From M30B80 sp965656935 (lineage in GTDB: Bacteria; Pseudomonadota; Alphaproteobacteria; Rhodobacterales; Rhodobacteraceae), in the NCBI GenBank assembly GCA_965656935.1, contig CBFHMG010000004.1:140357-204356 (forward strand): a stretch of DNA of 64,000 nt. Direction: 5' to 3'. The position numbers and the translations under genes are program-made. Shown one piece after another: positions 19,311-28,056 of the stretch (position 1 is the first letter of the stretch; the number at the start of each line of letters is the position of its first letter). Below the pieces are notes generated by a model that had not been told where the DNA came from, did no database searches, and was given only the letters and a program-made list of their open reading frames with translations.

Positions 19311-19736
19311 TTAGCTCTCGGCATCCGCCTCTTTTGCGACCCGCTCGGATTTGCGGGCTTCAGCGGCATCATCCATGAACTGGTCAAATTCCGACTTGTC
19401 CTTAGCGGTGCGCAGACGCTCGAGGAATTCCTCAAAGGCGCGCTGCTCGTCTTCCAAGCGCTGCAATGTATCGGCCTTATAGGCATCAAAGGCCGTATTG
19501 CCCGAGCTGCGGAAATTTTGATGACGGCTTTTGCGGCTCATTGTGCAAGATGAATTGAACATGCGTTTGCTCCAGATCATATAGGCCAGAAGGGCGAGGC
19601 CGATTGGCCAGAAAAAGATGAAGGACAGGACCATAGCCGCGATCCATGCGCCTTTGCCGCGGGCATCAAGCCAGCTTTCTGCGCGACCAAACCAGCTTTG
19701 CGGCTGTGCGATTGGTGCTGCGGGTGCAGATGTCAT
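19311..19736 (-). CDS. DUF2852 family membrane protein
   Basis: 141 residues. One membrane segment (GAWIAAMVLSFIFFWPIGLA) is followed by LLAYMIWSKRMF and a charged, helical C-terminal half (DTLQRLEDEQRAFEEFLERL, RTAKDKSEFDQFMDDAAEAR). This is the pattern of DUF2852, common in alphaproteobacteria and of unknown function. An AT-rich region with TTAATGTTAATTACATTTA-like sequence lies directly upstream and probably holds its promoter. Confidence 0.85.
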   Translation of the reverse strand: MTSAPAAPIAQPQSWFGRAESWLDARGKGAWIAAMVLSFIFFWPIGLALLAYMIWSKRMFNSSCTMSRKSRHQNFRSSGNTAFDAYKADTLQRLEDEQRAFEEFLERLRTAKDKSEFDQFMDDAAEARKSERVAKEADAES

Positions 19737-19881
19737 TTTGATCTCCTTTTGCTGCGTTTCAGTATGTTAATGTTAATTACATTTACTGATATAAGGATGC
19801 ACCGCGCCCTCACAAGAGGCGGGGGGGTGAAAAAGTAAATCTTTTTTACATCATTCGAGTTAAGGCACTGAATTCAATGAA

Positions 19882-19910
19882 AAAGGCGCATCAAAAAATG
19901 ATGCGCCTTT
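19882..19910. terminator. Terminator after the mmsB end
   Basis: A 12-bp stem (AAAGGCGCATCA / TGATGCGCCTTT) with a short A-rich loop is flanked by A and T runs on both sides. It lies 28 bases beyond the mmsB stop on the minus strand and should end the valine operon transcript. Confidence 0.85.
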
Positions 19911-19937
19911 GGCGGGTCAAGGGGCTATTGAGGCGCT

Positions 19938-20810
19938 TTATGCGCGCCCGCGCCCCTCAAATCGTGGCAACATCGCCGAAAAATCCTTGCCCAAACCATC
20001 CTCCTGCTCGACAAAGCGCTCATAGAGTGTGGCGGCCATCTGCCCCATGGGCGTATCAGCATCTGCCGCATCGGCAGCCGATTGGCTCAAACGCAAATCC
20101 TTCAGCATCAACTCAGCCGCGAAGCCGGGCTTATAATCATTATCCGAGGGGCTATGCGGCCCGATGCCAGGAGCAGGGCAATAGGCATTCATCGACCAGC
20201 TATAGCCCGAGGAGGTCGAGACGACATCAAACATGGATTGCCGCGACAGCCCCAGCTTGTCGGCCAAGGCAAAGGCCTCACAAGTGGCAATCATGGTAAC
20301 GCCAAGGATCATATTGTTGCAGATCTTGGCCGCCTGCCCATTGCCTGCCCCCCCGCAAAGCACGGCCTTTTGCCCCATGATATCGAATAGGGGGGTGGCT
20401 TGTGCAAATCCTGCCTCGGTGCCGCCAACCATGAAGGTCAATGTCCCCGCAGCAGCCCCGCCAACCCCGCCCGAGACGGGCGCATCCAAAAACTCCAGCC
20501 CCGCCGCTTGGGCCTGCGCGGCCACAGCGCGGGCGGCCTCTACCTCAACGGTAGAACTGTCGATCAACACGGCACCCTTGCTCATCGCGGCGATGATCTC
20601 GTCGGCGACGGCACGCAGGATCGCTCCATTGGGCAGCATCGTCAGAACGATTTCGGCATCCCTCGCCGCATCCGCGGCACTGCCGGCCATGCGCACTCCA
20701 TCAGGGGCGGCCGCGTTCAGGTCAAACCCTGCCACCTCATGGCCCGCTGCCGCGAGATTGGCGGCCATTGGCGCCCCCATATTCCCAAGACCGATAAATC
20801 CAATTTTCAT
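19938..20810 (-). CDS. mmsB: 3-hydroxyisobutyrate dehydrogenase
   Basis: 290 residues from the ATG preceded by GGGAGGGAG. The NAD-binding start MKIGFIGLGNMGAPMAANLA is characteristic, followed by FLDAPVSGGVGGAAAGTL (substrate-binding), and the catalytic lysine region GAGNGQAAKICNNMILGVTM. It oxidises 3-hydroxyisobutyrate to methylmalonate semialdehyde in valine breakdown. It is the last gene of the operon mmsA - acyl-CoA dehydrogenase - hydrolase - mmsB. Confidence 0.94.
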   Translation of the reverse strand: MKIGFIGLGNMGAPMAANLAAAGHEVAGFDLNAAAPDGVRMAGSAADAARDAEIVLTMLPNGAILRAVADEIIAAMSKGAVLIDSSTVEVEAARAVAAQAQAAGLEFLDAPVSGGVGGAAAGTLTFMVGGTEAGFAQATPLFDIMGQKAVLCGGAGNGQAAKICNNMILGVTMIATCEAFALADKLGLSRQSMFDVVSTSSGYSWSMNAYCPAPGIGPHSPSDNDYKPGFAAELMLKDLRLSQSAADAADADTPMGQMAATLYERFVEQEDGLGKDFSAMLPRFEGRGRA

Positions 20811-20827
20811 GGGCTCTCCCTCCCTGT

Positions 20828-21862
20828 TCAAAATGTCAGACCATCCGCGCCCAATGGCATCAGCATGGCCGCCACGGCTGCCGCGCCCACCTCTTTGGGG
20901 GTGGCATGCTTCCATTTGGGTTGGCGGTCTTTGTCGATGATTGCGGCCCGAATGCCTTCCAGAAAATCCCCTTTCTCCATCGCGCGCGCGGTGAAGCGGT
21001 ATTCCTGTTCCAAAGCATGTTCGATGCTGTCGCGCATCCGCGCGCGGTGAACCAACTCGATTGCGGCCCCCATAGCCAGCGGGCTGTTGCGCGCCAGAAT
21101 GGCCAATGTCTCTTGTGCAAAGCGGCTTTCCGAATGCTCCAGCACATTCAGGATATCGCGCAAACTCTCGCCGCCAAAACAGGCATCAACCTCAGCTTGT
21201 AGACCTTCCAAATCGCTTGGCAGGGGCGGGACGGCGGCGCGGTCCACTTCTTCCCAATCGCCCGTGTCACACAGGTTTTGGATCAGATCGGGCCAGAGCT
21301 GCTGAGGGATGAAGAAATCCGCAAACCCCGCATAGATCGCATCCGCCGCAGACATCCTGCGCGCCGTGCTGCCCAGATACTCTCCCATCCGACCAGGCGC
21401 GCGCGATAACACAAGCGTGCCACCCACATCAGGGATCAAACCGATCCCTACTTCTGGCATGGCGATCTGGCTGTTTTCACACACCACCCGATGCGAACCA
21501 TGACAGCCAATCCCGACACCGCCCCCCATCGTATAGCCCTGCATCAGGCTGATCACGGGCTTTGGAAAATTGAACAGCCGCGCATTCATGCGGTATTCAT
21601 CCGCCCAGAACCTGCGCCCGTAATCGAAATCCCCCGCACGCCCTGTGGCATACATCTCGGCAATATCACCGCCCGCACAAAAGGCGCGCTCGCCCTCGGC
21701 ATCAATGATCAGAAGCCTCACTTTCGGATCATCGGCCCAGTCTATCAAAGCGGCATCAATCGCCAGACACATCTTATAAGACAGCGCGTTCAACGCCTCT
21801 GGCCGCGTCAAAGTAATCCGTCCCGCATGGCCCTCGATCCGGATGGATATATCGCTGCTCAT
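20828..21862 (-). CDS. 3-hydroxyisobutyryl-CoA hydrolase (enoyl-CoA hydratase/isomerase family)
   Basis: 344 residues, the length of HIBCH-type hydrolases rather than the about 260 of ordinary enoyl-CoA hydratases. Crotonase-fold motifs are present: RAFCAGGDIAEMYATG, KPVISLMQGYTMGGGVGIGC, MPEVGIGLIPDVGGTLVLSR. The C-terminal ECH_2 region (LEQEYRFTARAMEKGDFLEG, IRAAIIDKDRQPKW) matches the hydrolase family. It removes CoA from 3-hydroxyisobutyryl-CoA to feed MmsB, whose gene follows 17 bases downstream. Confidence 0.92.
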   Translation of the reverse strand: MSSDISIRIEGHAGRITLTRPEALNALSYKMCLAIDAALIDWADDPKVRLLIIDAEGERAFCAGGDIAEMYATGRAGDFDYGRRFWADEYRMNARLFNFPKPVISLMQGYTMGGGVGIGCHGSHRVVCENSQIAMPEVGIGLIPDVGGTLVLSRAPGRMGEYLGSTARRMSAADAIYAGFADFFIPQQLWPDLIQNLCDTGDWEEVDRAAVPPLPSDLEGLQAEVDACFGGESLRDILNVLEHSESRFAQETLAILARNSPLAMGAAIELVHRARMRDSIEHALEQEYRFTARAMEKGDFLEGIRAAIIDKDRQPKWKHATPKEVGAAAVAAMLMPLGADGLTF

Positions 21863-21903
21863 TGATGTTTCATCTTTCCAAAAATACGAAAAAACGCCCG
21901 ATC

Positions 21904-23049
21904 TCAGCCGCGCTCGGCCAGCATATGACGCGCCGTGATCATCCGCATGATCTCATTGGTGCCCTCAAGGATCTGATGCACCCGCAGATCACGCACGATC
22001 TTCTCGATTCCGTAATCGGCCAGATAGCCATAGCCGCCATGCAATTGCAGGCATTGATCAGCCACGCGGCTCCCCGCCTCGGTCACGAATTTCTTGGCCA
22101 TGGCGCAATGCTTGGCGGCATCAGGCGCGCCCGCATCCAGCTTGGCGGCGGCTTGGCGCAAAAACACCCGCGCGGCTTGCAACTCAATCTCCATATCGGC
22201 CAAGCGGAATTGCAACGCCTGAAATTGATCGATGCTTTTCCCGAAGGCCTTGCGCTCGCCCATATAGGCCAGCGTATGGGTCAGCGCGCTTTGCGCGGCC
22301 CCGAGCGAGCAGGCCGCGATATTCAACCGCCCCCCGTCCAAGCCCATCATCGCATAGGAAAACCCTTTGTCTTCCTCGCCCAAAAGCGCCTCGGAAGGAA
22401 TGGCGCAATCATCGAATTGCACCTGCCGCGTGGGCTGTGAGCGCCAGCCCATCTTGTCTTCCAAACCTCCGAAACTCAAACCAGCCGCGCCATCCTCGAC
22501 AATCACCGAGGAAATGCCCTTGGGGCCCTCCTCGCCCGTGCGCACCATCACCAGATAGGCATCGGCATAGCCACCGCCCGAGATGAAGGCCTTGGTGCCA
22601 TTGAGCTTATAGCCCTCATTGCTGCGCTCGGCCCGTGTCTTGAGGGCGGCTGCATCTGAGCCCGATCCCGGTTCGGTCAGGCAATAGGCAAAGAAGGTCT
22701 CCATCGCCAAGGCGCGACCCAGATAGCGGGCTTTGAGCGGCTCTGAGCCGAAGCTCTCGATCATTTTCGCGCACATATTATGGATCGACAGAAAAGCCGC
22801 GACCGAGGCGCAGCTTTCCGACAAGCCTTCAAAGACAAGGGTTGCATCCAGTCGCGACAAGCCTGATCCGCCAGCCTCCTCGCTGACATAAAGCCCGCCA
22901 AAGCCAAGCTCGGCCAGTTTCGGCCAGAGCGTTTTGGGGATTTCGCCAGCGCTTTCCCAATCCCGCGCGAAGGGCGCGATATGCTCCTGCCCAAATCCGC
23001 GTGCCATGTCGAAAATGGCCTCTTGTTCCTCGCTCAGGTTGAAATCCAC
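21904..23049 (-). CDS. Acyl-CoA dehydrogenase, probably isobutyryl-CoA dehydrogenase
   Basis: 381 residues, the standard acyl-CoA dehydrogenase length. Family motifs include YCLTEPGSGSDAAALKTRAE (FAD and substrate contact), GTKAFISGGGYADAYLVMVR, and near the end QLHGGYGYLADYGIEKIVRD and ILEGTNEIMRMITARHML. The catalytic glutamate is expected in this last region or at the isobutyryl-type position. Operon context (valine degradation) makes isobutyryl-CoA to methacrylyl-CoA the likely reaction. A separate enoyl-CoA hydratase for the next step is not in this operon. Confidence 0.9.
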   Translation of the reverse strand: MDFNLSEEQEAIFDMARGFGQEHIAPFARDWESAGEIPKTLWPKLAELGFGGLYVSEEAGGSGLSRLDATLVFEGLSESCASVAAFLSIHNMCAKMIESFGSEPLKARYLGRALAMETFFAYCLTEPGSGSDAAALKTRAERSNEGYKLNGTKAFISGGGYADAYLVMVRTGEEGPKGISSVIVEDGAAGLSFGGLEDKMGWRSQPTRQVQFDDCAIPSEALLGEEDKGFSYAMMGLDGGRLNIAACSLGAAQSALTHTLAYMGERKAFGKSIDQFQALQFRLADMEIELQAARVFLRQAAAKLDAGAPDAAKHCAMAKKFVTEAGSRVADQCLQLHGGYGYLADYGIEKIVRDLRVHQILEGTNEIMRMITARHMLAERG

Positions 23050-23147
23050 GATCCAGTTCCTCCCGCTCGCGCTTCTAATTGAACGCGTGTTTAATTTCCG
23101 ACTGTTTCAGAAGTTTTGCAAGGCATGTGAAACCCTGTCGGGAAACA

Positions 23148-23177
23148 AAAAGGGGCGACCCGAAGGCCGCCCCTTTT
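23148..23177 (-). terminator. Hairpin between mmsA and the acyl-CoA dehydrogenase gene
   Basis: A perfect 10-bp stem (AAAAGGGGCG / CGCCCCTTTT) with a 10-base loop lies 26 bases after the mmsA stop. On the minus strand it ends in a T-run. It should terminate or strongly reduce transcription from mmsA into the next three genes, so those may also have their own promoter in 23050-23147. Confidence 0.85.
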
Positions 23178-23202
23178 GAAAGTATTTTTAAAGCAAAGAG
23201 GA

Positions 23203-24702
23203 TCAATCCATCGCTTTGAAGTTGAACTCGCCGCCATCCTTGATGCCCGAGGGCCAACGCGCGGTGACCGTTTTGGTGCGGGTGTAGAAGCGGAAGGAAT
23301 CTGGACCATGCTGGTTGAGATCGCCAAAGCCCGATTTCTTCCAGCCACCGAATGTGTGATAGGCCAGCGGCACGGGGATGGGCACATTGATGCCGACCAT
23401 GCCGATATTGATGCGGCTTGCGAAATCACGCGCGGCGTCGCCATCGCGGGTGAAGATCGCTGTGCCATTGCCATATTCATGGTCCATCGCAAGGCCGATA
23501 GCCTCCTCATAGGAGCCTGCGCGCACGGTCGATAGAACAGGTCCGAAGATCTCTTGCGTGTAGATATCCATATCGGGTGTCACGCGGTCAAAGAGATGCG
23601 GGCCTACGAAGAAGCCGTCTTCATAGCCTTGCAGGTTGAAATCACGCCCATCAACGACCAGCTCGGCGCCTTGATCGACGCCTGTTTGCACGAGGCGCTC
23701 GATATTGGCTTTGGCGGCGGCCGTGACAACAGGGCCGTAATCCACATCATCGCCCGACGTATAAGGGCCGACCTTGAGGGCCTCGATGCGGGGGACAAGC
23801 TTCTCGATTAGGCGGTCGGCGGTTTCCTCGCCAACGGGAACAGCAACCGAGATCGCCATGCAGCGTTCGCCCGCCGCGCCATAGCCCGCACCCACAAGCG
23901 CGTCAGCGGCTTTGTCCATATCGGCATCAGGCATGATGATCATATGGTTCTTGGCACCACCAAAACACTGGCAGCGTTTGCCATTCGCGGTTGCGCGGCT
24001 GTAGATATATTGCGCAATCGGGGTGGAGCCGACAAAGCCCACGGCCTGAATGGTGTCATTATCAAGGATCGCATCCACGGCGTCCTTATCGCCATTGATG
24101 ACCTGGAAGACGCCATCGGGCAGACCCGCTTCTTGCAGCAACTCACCCAGCATCATCGGGCAGGAGGGGTCGCGCTCGGAGGGCTTCATGATCATCGCAT
24201 TGCCGCAAGCCAGCGCGGGGCCCAGTTTCCACAAAGGGATCATCGCGGGGAAGTTGAACGGGGTGATACCTGCAACAACGCCCAAAGGCTGGCGCATGGA
24301 ATACATGTCGATGCCGGGGCCGGCGCTATCGGTAAACTCGCCCTTCAAAAGATGCGGCGCGCCGATGCAAAATTCGATGACTTCAAGGCCACGCTGAACG
24401 TCGCCTTTGGCATCGGGAATGGTTTTGCCATGCTCGCGGCTGATCGCCTCGGCCAGCTTGTCCATATCGCGGTTCATCAGGTCAACCAGCTTCATCATCA
24501 CGCGGGCGCGGCGCTGCGGGTTGGTATTGCCCCATTCGATCTGCGCTTTTGCAGCATCTGCAACAGCGGCGTCCATTTCTTCCTTGGAGGCCAGCGCCAC
24601 CTTGGCTTGAACTTCGCCTGTTGCGGGGTTGAAGACATCTGCCATGCGGCCAGACGTGCCTTTGACATGTTTGCCGTTAATCCAGTGACCGATCTCGTTC
24701 AT
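23203..24702 (-). CDS. mmsA: Methylmalonate-semialdehyde dehydrogenase (CoA-acylating)
   Basis: 499 residues from the ATG giving MNEIGHWINGKHVKG; the frame is open further upstream but that part is not homologous. Aldehyde-dehydrogenase motifs are present: the NAD-binding VGSTPIAQYIYSRATANGKR, the catalytic cysteine in GYGAAGERCMAISVAVPVG, and EIFGPVLSTVRAGSYEEAIG. The AKNHMIIMPDADMD stretch is characteristic of MmsA. It converts methylmalonate semialdehyde to propionyl-CoA, ending valine catabolism. A LysR gene is divergent with a 114-base gap. Confidence 0.95.
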   Translation of the reverse strand: MNEIGHWINGKHVKGTSGRMADVFNPATGEVQAKVALASKEEMDAAVADAAKAQIEWGNTNPQRRARVMMKLVDLMNRDMDKLAEAISREHGKTIPDAKGDVQRGLEVIEFCIGAPHLLKGEFTDSAGPGIDMYSMRQPLGVVAGITPFNFPAMIPLWKLGPALACGNAMIMKPSERDPSCPMMLGELLQEAGLPDGVFQVINGDKDAVDAILDNDTIQAVGFVGSTPIAQYIYSRATANGKRCQCFGGAKNHMIIMPDADMDKAADALVGAGYGAAGERCMAISVAVPVGEETADRLIEKLVPRIEALKVGPYTSGDDVDYGPVVTAAAKANIERLVQTGVDQGAELVVDGRDFNLQGYEDGFFVGPHLFDRVTPDMDIYTQEIFGPVLSTVRAGSYEEAIGLAMDHEYGNGTAIFTRDGDAARDFASRINIGMVGINVPIPVPLAYHTFGGWKKSGFGDLNQHGPDSFRFYTRTKTVTARWPSGIKDGGEFNFKAMD

Positions 24703-24789
24703 CGGGTGTCCTCCCAAAGAGTGTGTCTTGATAAGGCGTCTTATAGTCTTGCAAACGCGCAGGTAAAAGGGGCAGGTTGTCAAAGTAGA

Positions 24790-24805
24790 TTTGCATTTTT
24801 GCAAA
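24790..24805. promoter_or_regulatory. Candidate LysR operator between mmsA and its divergent regulator
   Basis: A perfect inverted repeat TTTGCA-tttt-TGCAAA lies just upstream of the LysR gene start. A further TTGCAAA occurs at 24749-24755 in the same gap. Position and symmetry suggest autoregulation and control of mmsA; this is inferred, with no binding data. Confidence 0.5.
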
Positions 24806-24816
24806 ATGAGGGTCGT

Positions 24817-25722
24817 ATGCGGAATTGGGATGATGCGCGGGTGTTTCTGGCGGTGGCTCGCAGTGAAAGCCTGACGGGCGCGGGCAAGATTTTGCGGATG
24901 GATGCCGCGACGGTGGGGCGGCGCGTGGCGCGCTTGGAGGAGGCGCTCGGCCAAGTCCTGTTCGTGAAATCCCCGCAAGGCTACGCGCTGACAGAGGCGG
25001 GCGCGCGGCTGTTTGAACCTGCCGAGCGGGCCGAGATGGCTTTGTCCTCTGGGGCGGGGGCGGTTTCGGGCGTGGGCGAGGGGATGTCGGGGATCATCCG
25101 TATCGGTGCGCCTGATGGCTGCGCGAATTACCTGCTGCCGCAGGTCTGCGCCGCGATCCAAGCCGATAATCCCGATCTTGAGGTTCAGATTCTGGCCCTG
25201 CCGCGGGTGGTGAACCTGTCCAAGCGCGAGGCGGATATGGCCATCACAGTCAGCCCGCCTGATGCAACGCGGCTCAGCGTGCAAAAGATCACCGATTACC
25301 GTCTGCATCTGGCGATGCGCCATGATCTGCCCCAGCCCGAGGCGCTGCATCATGCGCCTGAACACCCCGTGATCGGCTATATCCCTGATATGATTTTCGA
25401 CAAGGAATTGGATTATTTGGGGGCCTTGGCCAAGGGGGGCGTGCAGCGCGCCTCCAATTCTGTTGCGGTGCAATTGCAGATGTTGCGGCAGGGGGGGATT
25501 GGCATCGTGCATGATTTCGCGCTGCCCTTTGCCCCTGAATTGACGCGTGTTCTGATGCAGGACCTCAGCCTGACACGCGCCTTTTATCTGGTGCGCCATG
25601 CCTCGGATCGGCGCTCGGACCGTTTGACGCGCTTTGCCGATGCTCTGGTGGCGGGGTTGCAGGCCGAGGTTGCGCGGCTCGAAGCCATGGCGGAGGGGGG
25701 CCGCTCTCCTTTGCAGACTTGA
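24817..25722 (+). CDS. LysR family regulator, divergent from mmsA
   Basis: 301 residues from the ATG at 24817. The N-terminal winged helix-turn-helix is clear (DDARVFLAVARSESLTGAGK, MDAATVGRRVARLEEALGQV). A LysR-type effector domain follows from about residue 95 (GIIRIGAPDGCANYLLPQVC, LQMLRQGGIGIVHDFALPF). The gene is divergent from mmsA, which usually means it controls that operon, here probably in response to a valine-pathway intermediate. The frame extends far upstream antisense to mmsA, but only this start fits the family. Confidence 0.88.
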   Translation: MRNWDDARVFLAVARSESLTGAGKILRMDAATVGRRVARLEEALGQVLFVKSPQGYALTEAGARLFEPAERAEMALSSGAGAVSGVGEGMSGIIRIGAPDGCANYLLPQVCAAIQADNPDLEVQILALPRVVNLSKREADMAITVSPPDATRLSVQKITDYRLHLAMRHDLPQPEALHHAPEHPVIGYIPDMIFDKELDYLGALAKGGVQRASNSVAVQLQMLRQGGIGIVHDFALPFAPELTRVLMQDLSLTRAFYLVRHASDRRSDRLTRFADALVAGLQAEVARLEAMAEGGRSPLQT

Positions 25723-25780
25723 CAGCTGGCCAAGCCCCGCGCGACCCTGAAGCCATCCAGTATGTTTGGGAGGACATCTG

Positions 25781-26215
25781 ATGTTGGTTTCACAAATCCT
25801 CAAGACCAAAGCCAATCAGGGCATTTTGTCGGTTACAAAGGACCAAACGGTTCTTGAAGCGGTCGAATTGATGAGCGCGCATCGCGTCGGCACGGTGATG
25901 GTATCGCCCGATGGGAAATCCATTGACGGTGTCTTGTCCGAGCGCGATGTCGTGCGCGAAACAGGCAAACGCGGCGTCGAGGCGATGCTTGACCCCGTCG
26001 AGGCGCTGATGACCGCCAAGATCGTCACCTGTGATGAGAACCAGACCGCGCTCGAGATTTTGCAGATCATGACCGATGGCCGCTTCCGCCATATGCCCGT
26101 GATCCGCAATGGCGAGATGATCGGGCTGATCTCGATCGGGGATGTGGTCAAGGGCCGCCTTGCCGAATTGGCGATGGAAAAGGATGCGCTTGAAGGGATG
26201 ATTATGGGGCATTGA
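25781..26215 (+). CDS. CBS-domain pair protein
   Basis: 144 residues made almost entirely of two CBS motifs: VTKDQTVLEAVELMSAHRVG with DGKSIDGVLSERDVVRETGK, and VTCDENQTALEILQIMTDGR with MPVIRNGEMIGLISIGDVVK. Such stand-alone CBS modules bind adenine nucleotides or NADH and sense energy state; the partner is not known here. It lies between the LysR gene and coaD on the plus strand, with 87 bases before coaD. Confidence 0.9.
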   Translation: MLVSQILKTKANQGILSVTKDQTVLEAVELMSAHRVGTVMVSPDGKSIDGVLSERDVVRETGKRGVEAMLDPVEALMTAKIVTCDENQTALEILQIMTDGRFRHMPVIRNGEMIGLISIGDVVKGRLAELAMEKDALEGMIMGH

Positions 26216-26302
26216 CGTAAGTCTCCTTAGTCAAAGCCTCTTGCGTTCAGCCGCGCAATAATGTTGCGTGCAGCCCAGATAAGGGATGAGGAGGTCAGAT
26301 CC

Positions 26303-26797
26303 ATGCGCACAGGTCTATATCCGGGCACATTTGATCCAATTACATTGGGCCATGTCGATATCATCAAGCGCGCCTGCAAGCTGGTGGACCGCCTTGTCAT
26401 TGGCGTTGCCATCAACCGCGACAAAGGCCCGCTGTTTTCGCTTGAAGAACGTGTGGCCATGGTCGAGGCTGAGATGAAAACCATCTCCGAGGCCACAGGC
26501 GTTGAGATTGCCGTGCATCCGTTCGAGAACCTTTTGATTGATTGCGCGCGCGATGTGGGGGCCTCGATCATCATTCGTGGTCTGCGGGCGGTTGCTGATT
26601 TTGAGTATGAATTCCAAATGGTTGGCATGAACCGTAAACTCGATTCCGAGATTACGACCGTGTTTTTGATGGCCGAGGCCGAGCGTCAGGCCATCGCCTC
26701 GAAACTGGTCAAGGAGATCGCGCGGCTTAACGGCGATGTCTCGGCATTCGTGCCGCCAGCGGTGCGCGACGCGCTTGTGGCGAAATACAGCCGTTGA
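26303..26797 (+). CDS. coaD: Phosphopantetheine adenylyltransferase
   Basis: 164 residues, the normal length. The nucleotidyltransferase motif is TGLYPGTFDPITLGHVDIIK at the N-terminus, with the TxGH pair in TLGH. Also visible are RGLRAVADFEYEFQMVGMNR and the C-terminal SKLVKEIARLNGDVSAFVPP. It transfers AMP to 4'-phosphopantetheine to form dephospho-CoA, the penultimate step of CoA synthesis. The start is the ATG at 26303 preceded by AGGAGG. Confidence 0.97.
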   Translation: MRTGLYPGTFDPITLGHVDIIKRACKLVDRLVIGVAINRDKGPLFSLEERVAMVEAEMKTISEATGVEIAVHPFENLLIDCARDVGASIIIRGLRAVADFEYEFQMVGMNRKLDSEITTVFLMAEAERQAIASKLVKEIARLNGDVSAFVPPAVRDALVAKYSR

Positions 26798-26865
26798 TCT
26801 GCGCTTTTCCTTTCGCTTTCGCCGCACTAGGGTGCGCGCCAAATCGCAGATAAGGAGAGAGCCTG

Positions 26866-27372
26866 ATGGCCGATATCAAAGATCCCGAAAACACCATCCT
26901 GATTGAATTGAAAGATGGCACTGTCACGATCGAGCTCTTGGCCGATGTGGCCCCCCAGCATGCAGCGCGCATGAAGGAATTGGCGCGCGAGGGTGCCTAT
27001 GACGGCGTGGCCTTCCACCGTGTGATCGACGGTTTCATGGCGCAGACAGGCGATGTGCAGCATGGCAAGCTGGATGATGGCGGCAATATCCGCATGGCGG
27101 GCACGGGCGGCTCGGACAAGCCTGACCTGCCTGCCGAATTCTCGAAATTGCCGCATGACCGTGGCACTTTGGGGGCGGCACGCTCGTCTAACCCGAACTC
27201 GGCCAATAGCCAGTTCTTCATCAATTTCAGCGACAACCATTTCCTCAATGGTCAATACACGGTCTATGGTCGTGTGATATCGGGCATGGAGCATGTTGAT
27301 GCGATCACCCGTGGCGAGCCACCTGCGAGCCCCGACAAGATGATCAGCATGAAGGTGGCCGCAGATGCGTAA
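26866..27372 (+). CDS. Cytosolic cyclophilin-type peptidylprolyl isomerase
   Basis: 168 residues without a signal peptide. Cyclophilin motifs are present: VTIELLADVAPQHAARMKEL, the catalytic FHRVIDGFMAQTGD, and LGAARSSNPNSANSQFFINF, followed by LNGQYTVYGRVISGMEHVDA. It catalyses cis/trans isomerisation of prolyl bonds in the cytoplasm. Its last 8 bases overlap the start of a second, exported cyclophilin gene, so the two are translationally linked. Confidence 0.94.
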   Translation: MADIKDPENTILIELKDGTVTIELLADVAPQHAARMKELAREGAYDGVAFHRVIDGFMAQTGDVQHGKLDDGGNIRMAGTGGSDKPDLPAEFSKLPHDRGTLGAARSSNPNSANSQFFINFSDNHFLNGQYTVYGRVISGMEHVDAITRGEPPASPDKMISMKVAADA

Positions 27373-27952
27373 GCTCGCGCTTGGTCTAGCGGTTTCCCTG
27401 CTCGGTGCGCCCGCCTTTGCGGCGGGCCTCGAGATTGATGTCGCAGGTGAAGCCAGCGGCACGATCATCATTGACCTGTTCGAGGATGTGGCCCCCCAGC
27501 ATGTCGAGCGGATTACCACGCTCGCCTCGGAAGGGGCCTATAATGATGTGGTGTTTCACCGCGTGATCGAAGGCTTCATGGCGCAGACGGGCGATGTGGA
27601 ATTTGGCCGTCAAGGCATGGATATGCGGTATTCGGGGCGCGGTGGCTCGGAATATCCCGATCTGCCTGCCGAATTCTCCGATCTCGATTTTGACCGTGGG
27701 GTGCTTGGCATGGCGCGCAGCAACAATCCGAACTCGGCCAATAGCCAGTTCTTCATCATGTTTGCGCCCGCGCCGCATCTCAATGGGCAATATACCATTG
27801 TCGGGCAGGTCGTGGATGGCATGGATGTGGTGGATGCGATCAAGCTTGGTCGTGGCCCCAATGGGGCCGTGATCGGCGCGCCCGATCGCATGGTCGAGGT
27901 GCGGGCCTTGGACAGCGATCCAGAGCCTGCGGCGCCTGCCGCCAGCGAGTAA
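27365..27952 (+). CDS. Exported cyclophilin-type peptidylprolyl isomerase
   Basis: 195 residues. A signal peptide is evident (MRKLALGLAVSLLGAPAFA), then a cyclophilin domain nearly parallel to the preceding gene: FHRVIEGFMAQTGDVEFGRQ, LGMARSNNPNSANSQFFIMF, LNGQYTIVGQVVDGMDVVDA. The Pro/Ala-rich tail is not conserved. It should act in the periplasm. The overlap with the cytosolic paralogue suggests a tandem duplication followed by gain (or loss) of the signal peptide. Confidence 0.93.
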   Translation: MRKLALGLAVSLLGAPAFAAGLEIDVAGEASGTIIIDLFEDVAPQHVERITTLASEGAYNDVVFHRVIEGFMAQTGDVEFGRQGMDMRYSGRGGSEYPDLPAEFSDLDFDRGVLGMARSNNPNSANSQFFIMFAPAPHLNGQYTIVGQVVDGMDVVDAIKLGRGPNGAVIGAPDRMVEVRALDSDPEPAAPAASE

Positions 27953-27961
27953 CAAAGCCTC

Positions 27962-27994
27962 AGCCCCTCTCACAAGCCTGTGAGTGGGGCTTTG
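27962..27994 (+). terminator. Terminator after the cyclophilin pair
   Basis: A hairpin with arms AGCCCC-T-CTCACA and TGTGAG-T-GGGGCT, closed by a 4-base AGCC loop with one T-T mismatch, is followed by a short TTT. It lies 10 bases after the second cyclophilin stop. Confidence 0.7.
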
Positions 27995-28056
27995 CGCAAG
28001 ACCAAAGCTCTGTCACCCTATGCGCGTCAGATGACGTCAAAAGGGGGAAGGGCGCC

